In this document: positions 1-7,332 of the stretch, one piece after another
Layout of the letters: each line of letters begins with the position of its first letter
Position numbering within the stretch: position 1 is the stretch's first letter
Assembly: GCA_900541045.1 (NCBI GenBank)
Contig: UQID01000035.1
Coordinates: 1 to 12,370, forward strand
DNA length: 12,370 bases
Source: an uncultured Collinsella sp.
GTDB lineage: Bacteria; Actinomycetota; Coriobacteriia; Coriobacteriales; Coriobacteriaceae
Direction of reading: 5' to 3'
Made by a program: the position numbers and the translations under genes
The notes under the pieces: model-generated
The model's database searches: none
The model's input: the letters and a program-made list of their open reading frames with translations, nothing else
Told to the model about the DNA's origin: nothing

Positions 1-947
1 AGGCCACCGTCTCCGAGGCCGACCTCAACCACCCGATGCTCAAGGACGTCGTCCCCATGGCTCCGAAGCGCACCCTCGTCACCGGCTGCAACGGCCAGCT
101 GGGCCATGCGGTGCGCGCGCTCGCCGAGGAGCGCGGCGTGGCGAAGAACTTCGACTTCTGCGACATCGACACCTTCGACATGTCCGACCCGGACGCCTAC
201 TCCCACTACGACTGGTCGCTCTACGGCACCGTCATCAACTGCGGCGCCTACACGGCCGTGGATAAAGCGGAGACCCCCGAGGGCCGCGCGACCGCATGGA
301 AGGCTAACGCGACCGGGCCCGCCCTGCTCGCCCGCGTCTGCGCCGGGCACGGCATCACCCTGGTCCACGTGTCCTCCGACTACGTCTTCGACGGCACAGC
401 CGAGGTCCACACCGAGGACGAGCCCCTCAGCCCGCTGTCCGTCTACGGCCAGACCAAGGCCGCCGGCGACATCGCCGTGGCCGGCTGCCCGCGCCACTAC
501 ATCATGCGCTCCAGCTGGGTCATCGGCGAGGGACACAACTTCGTCAAGACCATGAAGGCGCTCTCAGACCGCGTCGCCGACCCGGACGACAAGCTGGACA
601 AGGTCACCGTCGTGGACGACCAGCTGGGCCGCCTGACCTTCACGCGCGACATGGCTGCCGCCATCTTCCACGTGCTGGGGACGCACGCCCCCTATGGCAC
701 CTACGACTGCACCGGCTCCGGCGCCGTGAAGTCCTGGGCCGACATTGCCCGCGCCGTCTTCGAGGCTGCCAACGGCAACGGCGACAGGGTCGTGCCGGTT
801 TCGACCGCCGACTACTACGCGAACGCCGAAGGCCCCGTCGCCCCGCGTCCGGTCCACTCCGCGCTCGACCTCTCCAAGCTTGAGGCTGCCGGCTTCCACA
901 TGCCCGGCTGGGAGGAAGAGCTGGGGGAGTACCTCAAGACGCTCTAG
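1..947 (+). CDS. rfbD: RmlC-RmlD fusion, 3' part: dTDP-4-dehydrorhamnose reductase (5'-truncated by window edge)
   Basis: This is the reductase that makes dTDP-L-rhamnose from dTDP-4-dehydro-L-rhamnose with NAD(P)H, in the cytoplasm. Numbering from the ATG at 36, the Rossmann motif GCNGQLG lies at residues 17-23, SSDYVFDG at 113-120 and the catalytic pair Y137/K141 (YGQTK). RSSWVIG and DDQLGRLTF follow, as in RmlD. The frame is open to the window start and reads SEADLNHPMLKDVVP before the reductase. That resembles the C-terminal tail of the 3,5-epimerase RmlC, so the gene probably encodes an RmlC-RmlD fusion, an architecture known in actinobacteria such as Bifidobacterium. The ATG at 36 is therefore probably internal; no ribosome binding site precedes it. 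The gene is very GC-rich. It ends 22 bp before a shared terminator with the convergent yfhO. RmlD identity is secure; the fusion is an inference from about 15 residues. Confidence 0.93.
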   Translation, partial: ATVSEADLNHPMLKDVVPMAPKRTLVTGCNGQLGHAVRALAEERGVAKNFDFCDIDTFDMSDPDAYSHYDWSLYGTVINCGAYTAVDKAETPEGRATAWKANATGPALLARVCAGHGITLVHVSSDYVFDGTAEVHTEDEPLSPLSVYGQTKAAGDIAVAGCPRHYIMRSSWVIGEGHNFVKTMKALSDRVADPDDKLDKVTVVDDQLGRLTFTRDMAAAIFHVLGTHAPYGTYDCTGSGAVKSWADIARAVFEAANGNGDRVVPVSTADYYANAEGPVAPRPVHSALDLSKLEAAGFHMPGWEEELGEYLKTL

Positions 948-969
948 CCGCTATTAGCTTTTCGAGAGT

Positions 970-999
970 AAAAGCCGCCGCTTGTTAACGGCGGCTTTT
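970..999. terminator. bidirectional rho-independent terminator shared by rmlCD and yfhO
   Basis: A perfect 11-bp inverted repeat (AAAAGCCGCCG at 970-980 and CGGCGGCTTTT at 989-999) surrounds an 8-nt loop. The A/T ends give a T-run on either strand, so it can stop transcription from both convergent genes. The yfhO stop codon (TAA, 987-985 on the minus strand) lies inside the loop, and one arm encodes the last residues of YfhO. Confidence 0.88.
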
Positions 1000-3396
1000 C
1001 TTATACCTGGCGTATAGCCCTGCTGCAACAAGGGCGGCGGCGGTCGCCAGACTCACTGCAAGCCCCGCAAGGGCGCCCGGAGTTTTGTAGGTCATCACGA
1101 TCCTATTCGCGCCTTTCTGCACGCTCAAGCATGACAAGCCCTTATCGGCGGCGGGCGCCAGCTCTGCGGCGGTGCCATTTACCGTTACGTTCCAGCCCTC
1201 ATCGTACGGAACGCTCAGCAGCAGGTTGCCGTCATCCTTGGCTGTATACTCGCCTTCGATCCTTCCGTCCTCAAAAACCGTCGGAATAAACTCGCTCGTC
1301 TTAAGCTCGTTCATAATCTGTTTGAAAACGTCCAGATTGAGGGCGTAAAAGACCGGCTCATTGTCTTGCGGCATGTCTGTATAGCCCTCTGCGACTCCGA
1401 TTGACACCGTATGCTGGTTCGGGGCGTCCGATGCATCCGCAATCTGGCGGATATTATTGTCGAATCTCCAGGCCTCGTTTTCGATCGTTCGCTGGTCGAT
1501 GGTAAGGGCGACGGGCCAATAGCTGCCGGCGATCGCATCTTTGTTGATGTAGAGATATCCGATGGAACCCGACGGCACGGTGACGTTCCACTGCTTTAAG
1601 TTCTCGTCATTTTCCGTGTTCGTGGCCTTGATTTTGGTATAGAGCTTTACCTCGCGGCCTAGGATTTTGCTGTAGAGGTCGTTCTGCTTTTCGAATGGGT
1701 TCCCGATCTTCAGCGTGCTGTTTTGGATATCGCTTGAGGCTGCGACGCCAATGCTGAGCGCATAGGGGTTCTCGTACACCGCGCTTGTGGAGTCCGCCTG
1801 ATTCGTCTTGGCCGAAACGTATCCCGCAGGTGCGTTCTCGGGAATGGCATACTTGACTCCCAGTAGGGCATCGACGGCAAGAATGGGCTCGGCATAACGG
1901 GTTGAAAATTCGCCGACACTGCTGTATCCAAGGGAGTTGAGCAGTGCAATTGCCTGCGGGTTGTTTGCCGACGAATATGAAGACAGTTGGTTGTATCCAA
2001 GTGCCAGGCCTTCGTTGAGGGCGGCGCTATCGGCGCGCGTAGTCGTACGGTCGATGCGGCAGAAAGACGCCGAATCCTGGCCTCGAATGGCTGTGATCGT
2101 ATTGGTTGCGGTGGCGACATAGGTGCTGTTGGCTTCTTCGGAATAGCCTGTGTACAGCTGGTTCCACATAACATGGGCGTTGGCAAATAGTTCAATTGCC
2201 GTGAGTGCCAAGAGCGGCATGATGATGGCCGGACGATGGGCTCGACGTAATGTTGGCCGCTCATTGAGTTTCTGCAACGCGTATCCTGCGGCCCACAGCG
2301 CAAAGAAGCTCAGCAAAAAAGCCGTGCGCGAGTAGAAGCCGTTAGGAACGCGCATGCCGCACCAGATGTACTCGAGCGGGCTTAAAACGGAGCTGGCGAC
2401 CAGGATTATCGTGACGACGAGTGTTGCGATGCGCGTCTTGATCGAAATCGTGCGGTTAACCAGCAGACTCACCGCGAGCAGCATCATGATGATGCCGCAA
2501 TAGAACTGCGGTGTGCTTTCGTTGTTTACCCACATGCAGGGAAGAAAGCCCCTGATGAGCGATTTGAGGCTGGTTTTAAGTAGGGGGCCGAGTGTCAGAA
2601 CGGGACCGCCCTTGGACATGGCAAGGATGGTCGGCAAAAAGGTCCAGGCGGACAGAAGCAGTCCAAGCGCGATAGCCCCGGCGAATCGTAGGGCCCGATC
2701 GAGCACGAGCTTCCAGCTATATCCTTCCGCAGAGACGTAGTCGACAAATTCGACGAGTACGAAGATGCAGAGGAACAGGATGCTGATGTAGGCCGTATAC
2801 CAGCAGAACATGACATTGAGCGCCGTTGCGATGACGAGGCGGATCATGCGCTGCTTGCGGATGAGCTCGTAGCATCCGTACGCGCAGATGGGCAGCAGGA
2901 TGAGGCAATCGATCCAGAGCGGGTTGCGCAGGTTGCTGATGGTCCAGCTGCAAAATGTGAACGAGAGGGAAAGTAGGAATGCTGCGGGCTTGGGTAGGCC
3001 AAAGCGCTTTTGCAAGTACCAGGCGCTGCTGATGTGGATGCAGCCGAGCTTGAGCGCGGCGATAACAAACACAAAGAGCGTCAGCTTGTCTTGGGGAAAC
3101 AGTACGCAGAGCAGGTTAAAGGGGCTGGCGAGATAGTAGCTATAGAGCCCCCACGTGTTCATGCCCAGACCCTGAGAAAAGGAGTAGCGAAGATTCTCCT
3201 CGTCCAAAAGGACGCGTCGGAACCAAGCGAAGAAGTCGATGTACTGGTACTTGAGGTCGCCAGCGAGAAACGAGTTGTCCCCAAAGGGGTAGACGTGTCC
3301 TGTCACGGCAAGTGCGACAAAGAGCGTGACGGTAAACGCAAAGCAGGCAGCGTAGAATGCTACATTCTTGAACGTGCATTTATTGATCCGTGTCAT
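985..3396 (-). CDS. yfhO: YfhO-family multi-pass membrane protein (putative GT-C type glycosyltransferase)
   Basis: An 803-residue integral membrane protein of the YfhO family, close to the usual family length. In Bacillus subtilis and relatives, YfhO is thought to transfer a sugar from undecaprenyl phosphate to lipoteichoic acid outside the cell, using the lipid made by CsbB. Visible here are a first membrane segment near residues 10-30, then the family signature region (FGDNSFLAGDLKYQY, later SQGLGMNTW and YYLASPFNLL). Many more hydrophobic segments follow in the first half, then a long extracytoplasmic domain. A final membrane segment sits before the basic C-terminus KKSRR. I chose the ATG at 3396, not the more upstream in-frame start at 3510: it has GAGGA about 6 nt upstream and the longer version would run 131 bp into the preceding gene. 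With this start the overlap is 17 bp, which suggests translational coupling to the CsbB-like gene. The actual acceptor in this organism is unknown. Confidence 0.87.
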   Translation of the reverse strand: MTRINKCTFKNVAFYAACFAFTVTLFVALAVTGHVYPFGDNSFLAGDLKYQYIDFFAWFRRVLLDEENLRYSFSQGLGMNTWGLYSYYLASPFNLLCVLFPQDKLTLFVFVIAALKLGCIHISSAWYLQKRFGLPKPAAFLLSLSFTFCSWTISNLRNPLWIDCLILLPICAYGCYELIRKQRMIRLVIATALNVMFCWYTAYISILFLCIFVLVEFVDYVSAEGYSWKLVLDRALRFAGAIALGLLLSAWTFLPTILAMSKGGPVLTLGPLLKTSLKSLIRGFLPCMWVNNESTPQFYCGIIMMLLAVSLLVNRTISIKTRIATLVVTIILVASSVLSPLEYIWCGMRVPNGFYSRTAFLLSFFALWAAGYALQKLNERPTLRRAHRPAIIMPLLALTAIELFANAHVMWNQLYTGYSEEANSTYVATATNTITAIRGQDSASFCRIDRTTTRADSAALNEGLALGYNQLSSYSSANNPQAIALLNSLGYSSVGEFSTRYAEPILAVDALLGVKYAIPENAPAGYVSAKTNQADSTSAVYENPYALSIGVAASSDIQNSTLKIGNPFEKQNDLYSKILGREVKLYTKIKATNTENDENLKQWNVTVPSGSIGYLYINKDAIAGSYWPVALTIDQRTIENEAWRFDNNIRQIADASDAPNQHTVSIGVAEGYTDMPQDNEPVFYALNLDVFKQIMNELKTSEFIPTVFEDGRIEGEYTAKDDGNLLLSVPYDEGWNVTVNGTAAELAPAADKGLSCLSVQKGANRIVMTYKTPGALAGLAVSLATAAALVAAGLYARYKKSRR

Positions 3397-4348
3397 CAGA
3401 TTCCTCGCTGGATTCTCGAATGATATAGATAGGACGTTGCTTGGTTTCCAAGTAGGCCTTTGCCAAGTATTCACCGATGATTCCAAGGCACAGAAGCTGC
3501 ATGCCGCCAAACAGCGTTATGAGGCAGGCGAGCGACGGCCATCCGCCGACGGGGTCACCCCAAACGAGTGTTTTGACCAGGATGATGACGAATCCCAGAA
3601 TGGCGATGAGACAGAAGACGATACCCGTGAGGGCGGCGAGGGAGAGCGGCGCCGTGGAAAAAGCGACGATGCCGTCGATGGAATAGAGGAGCAGCGACCA
3701 AAAGCTCCACTTGGTCTCGCCGGCCACGCGGTTGACGTTTACATAGGGGAGCCATTTGGTCTTGAAGCCCACCCAGCCGTAAATGCCCTTGGAGAATCGG
3801 TTATATTCGCCCATGGAGACGATAGCGTTGACCATGGGGCGCTTCATGAGCCTAAAGTCGCGTGCACCGTCGACGATGTCCGCGTTGGAAATGCGGTTGA
3901 TGATCTTGTAGAACATGCGGGCGAAGAACGACCTGATTGGAGGCTCGCCTTTGCGGGTGGTCCTGCGCGTAGCGACGTTGTCGTAGCCTTCGGTTTGCAA
4001 GACCTCGTACATCTGCGGCAGCAGCGAGGGCGGGTCCTGCATGTCGGCGTCCATGGTGGTGACATAGTCACCCTTTGCATGCTGGAGTCCGGCAAACAGT
4101 GCCGCCTCCTTGCCAAAGTTGCGTGAGAAAGAGTGCCAGTGGATGACGTATGGATGCGCCGCCGCGGCTTCCGCCTTCATGACGGTGAGCGTTTTGTCCG
4201 CTGAGCCATCGTCGATGAGGACGGCTTCAAAGGAGATGCTGGGGTCTTGCTGAGCCATGATGCGAACGACGCCATCGAGCTCTTTGAGAAAGATCGGAAG
4301 TGATTCTTGCTCGTTGTAGCACGGCACGACAATGGAAATGAGCGGCAT
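3380..4348 (-). CDS. GT2 polyprenyl-phosphate glycosyltransferase, CsbB/GtrB-like
   Basis: A 322-residue membrane-anchored family 2 glycosyltransferase. Relatives (GtrB, CsbB) load a sugar from a nucleotide donor onto undecaprenyl phosphate at the inner leaflet. The N-terminus PLISIVVPCYNE is the GT2 opening; IDDGS at 45-49 and DADMQDPP at 100-107 are the donor and metal-binding motifs, and GETKWSFW at 210-217 is typical of the GtrB/CsbB group. Two membrane segments lie near 233-260 and 270-293, followed by a short acidic tail. The gene starts 5 nt after the stop of the upstream GT2, with GAGAGG just before that stop, and overlaps yfhO by 17 bp, so the three form a tight operon. The adjacent YfhO points to a CsbB-YfhO lipid-linked sugar pathway. 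Sugar identity cannot be read from the sequence. Confidence 0.88.
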   Translation of the reverse strand: MPLISIVVPCYNEQESLPIFLKELDGVVRIMAQQDPSISFEAVLIDDGSADKTLTVMKAEAAAAHPYVIHWHSFSRNFGKEAALFAGLQHAKGDYVTTMDADMQDPPSLLPQMYEVLQTEGYDNVATRRTTRKGEPPIRSFFARMFYKIINRISNADIVDGARDFRLMKRPMVNAIVSMGEYNRFSKGIYGWVGFKTKWLPYVNVNRVAGETKWSFWSLLLYSIDGIVAFSTAPLSLAALTGIVFCLIAILGFVIILVKTLVWGDPVGGWPSLACLITLFGGMQLLCLGIIGEYLAKAYLETKQRPIYIIRESSEESDDTDQ

Positions 4349-4353
4349 GCGAC

Positions 4354-5316
4354 TTACCTCTCGTTTTTATTTGCGCTGGAGGGAATGCTGCAGCTATATG
4401 TGTTATACACGTTGACCTCCCACTGCTTACGCTCAACCTTTGCAACGGAATCAAGGATAAGCCCCGTCGCGAGACTCAGGCCACAAAGGAACATGAAAGA
4501 TGCGGCGAGCATTGCGGTGGGAAAGCGGGGAACGAGGCCGGTCTGGAAATATTCGACGGCGATGGGGATGCCCAGGGCGAGGCCGATAATCGCAAACAGA
4601 AGCGCGACCAGGCTGAAGAATTTGAGCGGACGGTAGTCCTTGAACAGCGTGCCGATCATAGCGACGACCTTGATGCCGTCACTGACGGTATTGAGCTTAG
4701 ACTCGGATCCTTCGGGGCGATCGCGGTACTCAATGGGCACGTCCTTGATGCGCCAGCGGTGATCGACGGCATGGATGGAGAGCTCGGTTTCGATTTGAAA
4801 TCCCTCGGAAAGTACGGGGAACGTTTTGACAAACGGGCGACTCATTGCGCGATAGCCCGTCATAACGTCATCGAAGCTGAAGCCATAGATCCACTTAATC
4901 ATGGCGCGAACTAGGTTGTTGCCAAAACCATGGAAGGCTCGCTTGTTTTCCTCGGCATAGGTTCCATTGGAAAGGCGGTCGCCTACGGTCATGTCGGCCG
5001 TGCCGTTAAGGATGGGCTCGCAGAGGGCCTTTGCCGCTTCGGCAGGGTAGGTGTCGTCGCCGTCGACCATCAGGTAACAATCGGCGTCGATGTCGCGAAA
5101 CATCTGACGGCAGACGTTGCCTTTTCCCTGACGCGGCTCAAAACGCACCGTGGCACCGTGCTCTGCAGCAATGTGAGAGGTGTTATCTGACGAGTTGTTG
5201 TCGTATACGTAGACCGTCGCTTGCGGAAGTTCGCGGTGAAAGTCGTCGATGACTTTTCCGATGGTGACTGCCTCGTTGTAACAGGGGATAATAACGGCAA
5301 TCGTTTGCTCGGCCAT
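4354..5316 (-). CDS. GT2 glycosyltransferase, DPM/DPG-synthase-like, with two C-terminal membrane segments
   Basis: A 320-residue family 2 glycosyltransferase and the first gene of the minus-strand operon. It has the GT2 start (IAVIIPCYNEA, residues 6-16), DNNSSD at 39-44 and DGDDTY at 85-90, which fit a nucleotide-sugar site. EGFQIETELSIHA (171-183) is characteristic of dolichyl/polyprenyl-phosphate sugar synthase relatives. Two membrane helices near 231-257 and 266-288 anchor it. It is only distantly similar to the neighbouring CsbB-like enzyme, so it is probably not a recent duplicate. The ATG at 5316 is preceded by AAAGGA with a 6-nt gap; an in-frame start 120 bp further up is less likely because it would run into the divergent gene. 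Its probable role is to load a second sugar onto a polyprenyl phosphate carrier; a different acceptor is possible. Confidence 0.83.
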   Translation of the reverse strand: MAEQTIAVIIPCYNEAVTIGKVIDDFHRELPQATVYVYDNNSSDNTSHIAAEHGATVRFEPRQGKGNVCRQMFRDIDADCYLMVDGDDTYPAEAAKALCEPILNGTADMTVGDRLSNGTYAEENKRAFHGFGNNLVRAMIKWIYGFSFDDVMTGYRAMSRPFVKTFPVLSEGFQIETELSIHAVDHRWRIKDVPIEYRDRPEGSESKLNTVSDGIKVVAMIGTLFKDYRPLKFFSLVALLFAIIGLALGIPIAVEYFQTGLVPRFPTAMLAASFMFLCGLSLATGLILDSVAKVERKQWEVNVYNTYSCSIPSSANKNER

Positions 5317-5365
5317 GAAGGTTCCTTTGGTCGCGTACAATCGAATCGTTTGTTTCGTGGTTAGG
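5317..5365. promoter_or_regulatory. short divergent intergenic region with a candidate plus-strand -10 box
   Basis: Only about 49 bp separate the two divergent starts (5316 minus, 5366 plus). A TACAAT hexamer at 5336-5341 matches the sigma-70 -10 consensus at five of six positions and would place a start about 18 nt before the ATG at 5366. I see no good -35 at the right spacing. The minus-strand operon promoter must overlap the start of the plus-strand gene; the best -10 on that strand is TCTAAT at 5400-5395, also without a clear -35. These are weak calls. Confidence 0.3.
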
Positions 5366-7243
5366 ATGGGCGCATTGATTCGAGAGTTCAGGTTATTAGA
5401 TGTGACACGTGCTGTTTTGCTGTTTGCAGCAAGCATCGCTACGGTGACGTATTGTAGTGGTTCCTTCGACCTGTTTCCATCTGTCTTGGCATGTGTTGCG
5501 ATAATCGCATCATTGGTTTATTTCAATAAGTTTGCGTGCAGGGATTTTGCATTTCCGTCTGTTGTTGGTAGAGCTTGCTGCTTAGTGATTTCCCTTGTAT
5601 TTTCGTTTGTTCTTGTGCTGGGAGCGCATATTCGCGTGACTGACCCGGTAATTGCCGGCGGGATTTACGAGAACTATATTGAGCCGTATTCCGCGATTGA
5701 TTTTGTTGCTTTTTGGGTGATGTCGGCGCTGGTCTTTTGGGTCTTGTCAGTGCTTGTTCAGCTGTCTTGTCGTTACCGCTGCTGTGTTTTCTGCAAAGAT
5801 TCGCTGCGGGCTAATGATGGCGACTCGTCCATTCGACTCCTATCTGTTGCGGTCCGTGCTCTAGTGATATTTCTTTTGTATCTCCCGTTCTTCCTGAGGT
5901 ATTGTCCCGGTCTGTTTTTTGGGGACACCTTCTCGTCGTTTGCTTAGATTATGGGGTGGAACCCTTTGAGCAACCATCATCCGGTTGCATTCACCATGAT
6001 GATGGCTGCTTGTATCAAAATTGCAGGCCTCATGGGGATGAGCCCTTCGGTTGGCGTTGCCTTGCTAACGGTGCTTCAGATGGCCTGTGTTGCCAGCACG
6101 TTTGGCTATCTTTCAATTTGGGTGACTTCCCGCTTGGGGGTCTCCTCTCGCTGGTCTTGGCTGCTCGTAGTCTATTTTGGCTTGTCACGGTATTGCGCTC
6201 TTTATTCTGTGGCGCTTTGGAAAGACCCGTTGTTTTCCTGCTGTCTTGTCTTGATGGTGACCATGCTTGCCGATGCCGTCATGGGCAAGGGTTCCTGGTC
6301 GAGCACGTTGCGTTTGCTCGTTTTTGGTGCCCTGGCGTTGGGCGTTATGCTTCTGCGGAATAACGGTTTGTATATTTGCGCCGCGCTATTCGTAGTGCTT
6401 GCGATAATTGCAGTTTTGGGCCGATTCGGCCGTATAAGCCCGATGGGGTCGGGTTCCCGTTTGGCTATTCCTCTTGGAATTGCAATTGCTGCATGTTTGG
6501 CTATTACGGGGCCCGTGTACTCGGCTATGGGCGTTGTTCCATCGGAGGATGTTGAGTCAGTGGGTATTCCGCTTGCTCAGATGGCTCGCGTTGCCGCGCT
6601 CGATGGCGGAATGTCCGAGTCCGACCGTTCTTATATGAACGAGCTGCTCCCGCTTGATCGTTACAAAGAGGTTTACCACCCCAGTATTATCGATCCGCTT
6701 AAATGGAACGATGACTTTAATTCGGACCATTTAAAGGATGGATTCTGGGCTCATTGGGCCTCGATGCTCTTGCGTAATCCTTCGATATACTTTGAGGCGT
6801 GGGAGCTGCAGACGTTTGGTTTTTGGGCCCCAAACGTAAAGGGTGCCGACGGCCTTCCCGAAAACTTTCTCATGGGTGTTCCGTATAACCTTGTGGCCGA
6901 CGCAAAGGCTTCTACGGGAGTTACATTTCGCAACTTGCTTGCACCCTTTGGCGATGGTGTCGATGTGGCGATTGGGCTGAGCGCTTGGTCTATTTCTGGC
7001 GCCGTTGTCTTTTGGTTGCTCATGTTTTCGGCAGCACTGTTGGTGTCATGTGGTCGCGCAAGACTTGTTTTGCCGCTTTTGCCCTTTTTGTTGTTGTACG
7101 GAACGCTCTTTATTGCCAGTCCTATTTGGTATTGGCCTCGTTATATCGTGGCTGCTCAATTTGGTCTCCCTGCTGTGATTGTGGTGGTCGCTCGCGGCAT
7201 GCTGTCTGATGGAAGACGTTCCGAAAACGATGTTGTGGGATAG
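5366..7243 (+). pseudogene. DUF6020/GT-C-like multi-pass membrane protein interrupted by an in-frame amber codon
   Basis: One reading frame runs from 5366 to 7243 (about 625 codons) and is broken only by TAG at 5945-5947. Both halves are in the same frame, two codons apart, and read as one protein: GDTFSSFA, the stop, then IMGWNPLSNHHPVAFTMMM. The family I believe this belongs to has PG...D...Q followed by a SNHHP-like stretch at this place, so a glutamine (CAG) was probably there. Other family-like patches are WKDPLFS, LLRNNGLY and, near the C-terminus, WPRYIVAA. Hydrophobic segments fill both halves, with an extracytoplasmic domain between the last ones. The second half has no ribosome binding site before its ATG at 5951. 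The first half ends after about four membrane segments. Start choice: ATG 5366 has only a weak AGG upstream; TTG 5375, with AGGA 8 nt before it, is an alternative, as is ATG 5315. The gene is less GC-rich than its neighbours. Family placement is from memory and moderately sure. Confidence 0.72.
5945..5947 (+). other. premature amber (TAG) codon, probable CAG to TAG change
   Basis: This in-frame TAG is codon 194 counted from the ATG at 5366. A single C-to-T change in a glutamine codon would explain it. TAG also ends rmlCD (945-947), the exporter ATPase (8955-8957), pheA and this same gene at 7241-7243, so the codon is an ordinary stop in this genome. Confidence 0.75.
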
Positions 7244-7256
7244 TTTTCCAGTTTCG

Positions 7257-7293
7257 CAACGCCGCCTTATGGCGTTGAAGGCGGGTCTATACT
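7257..7293 (+). promoter_or_regulatory. candidate promoter of the ABC exporter operon, with an inverted repeat over its upstream part
   Basis: TATACT at 7288-7293 matches the -10 consensus at five of six positions and lies about 40 bp before the permease start. No convincing -35 is visible where expected (about 7264-7271). That stretch is occupied by a 7-bp perfect inverted repeat (CAACGCC at 7257-7263, GGCGTTG at 7271-7277). The repeat has no following T-run, so it is not a normal terminator; it could be an operator or chance. Confidence 0.33.
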
Positions 7294-7332
7294 GTTCGTT
7301 TGTCAACGATTACGAGTAAAGGAGTTGCATCC

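Noticed and set aside
3368..4126. A 252-codon plus-strand frame opposite the CsbB-like gene
   Set aside because: The minus-strand gene has full GT2 motifs; this frame has none and overlaps it almost entirely.
5314..5317. Divergent genes sharing the CATG palindrome as both start codons
   Set aside because: ATG 5315 on the plus strand has no ribosome binding site (the one nearby faces the minus strand). Starts at 5366 or 5375 fit better.
5945..5947. TAG read as an amino acid (recoding or pyrrolysine)
   Set aside because: TAG is the normal terminator of at least four other genes in the window, and no special signal or pyl gene is visible. A nonsense mutation is simpler.
7257..7277. Terminator after the interrupted membrane gene
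   Set aside because: The inverted repeat is short and followed by AAGGCGGG, not a T-run, so it does not look like a rho-independent terminator.
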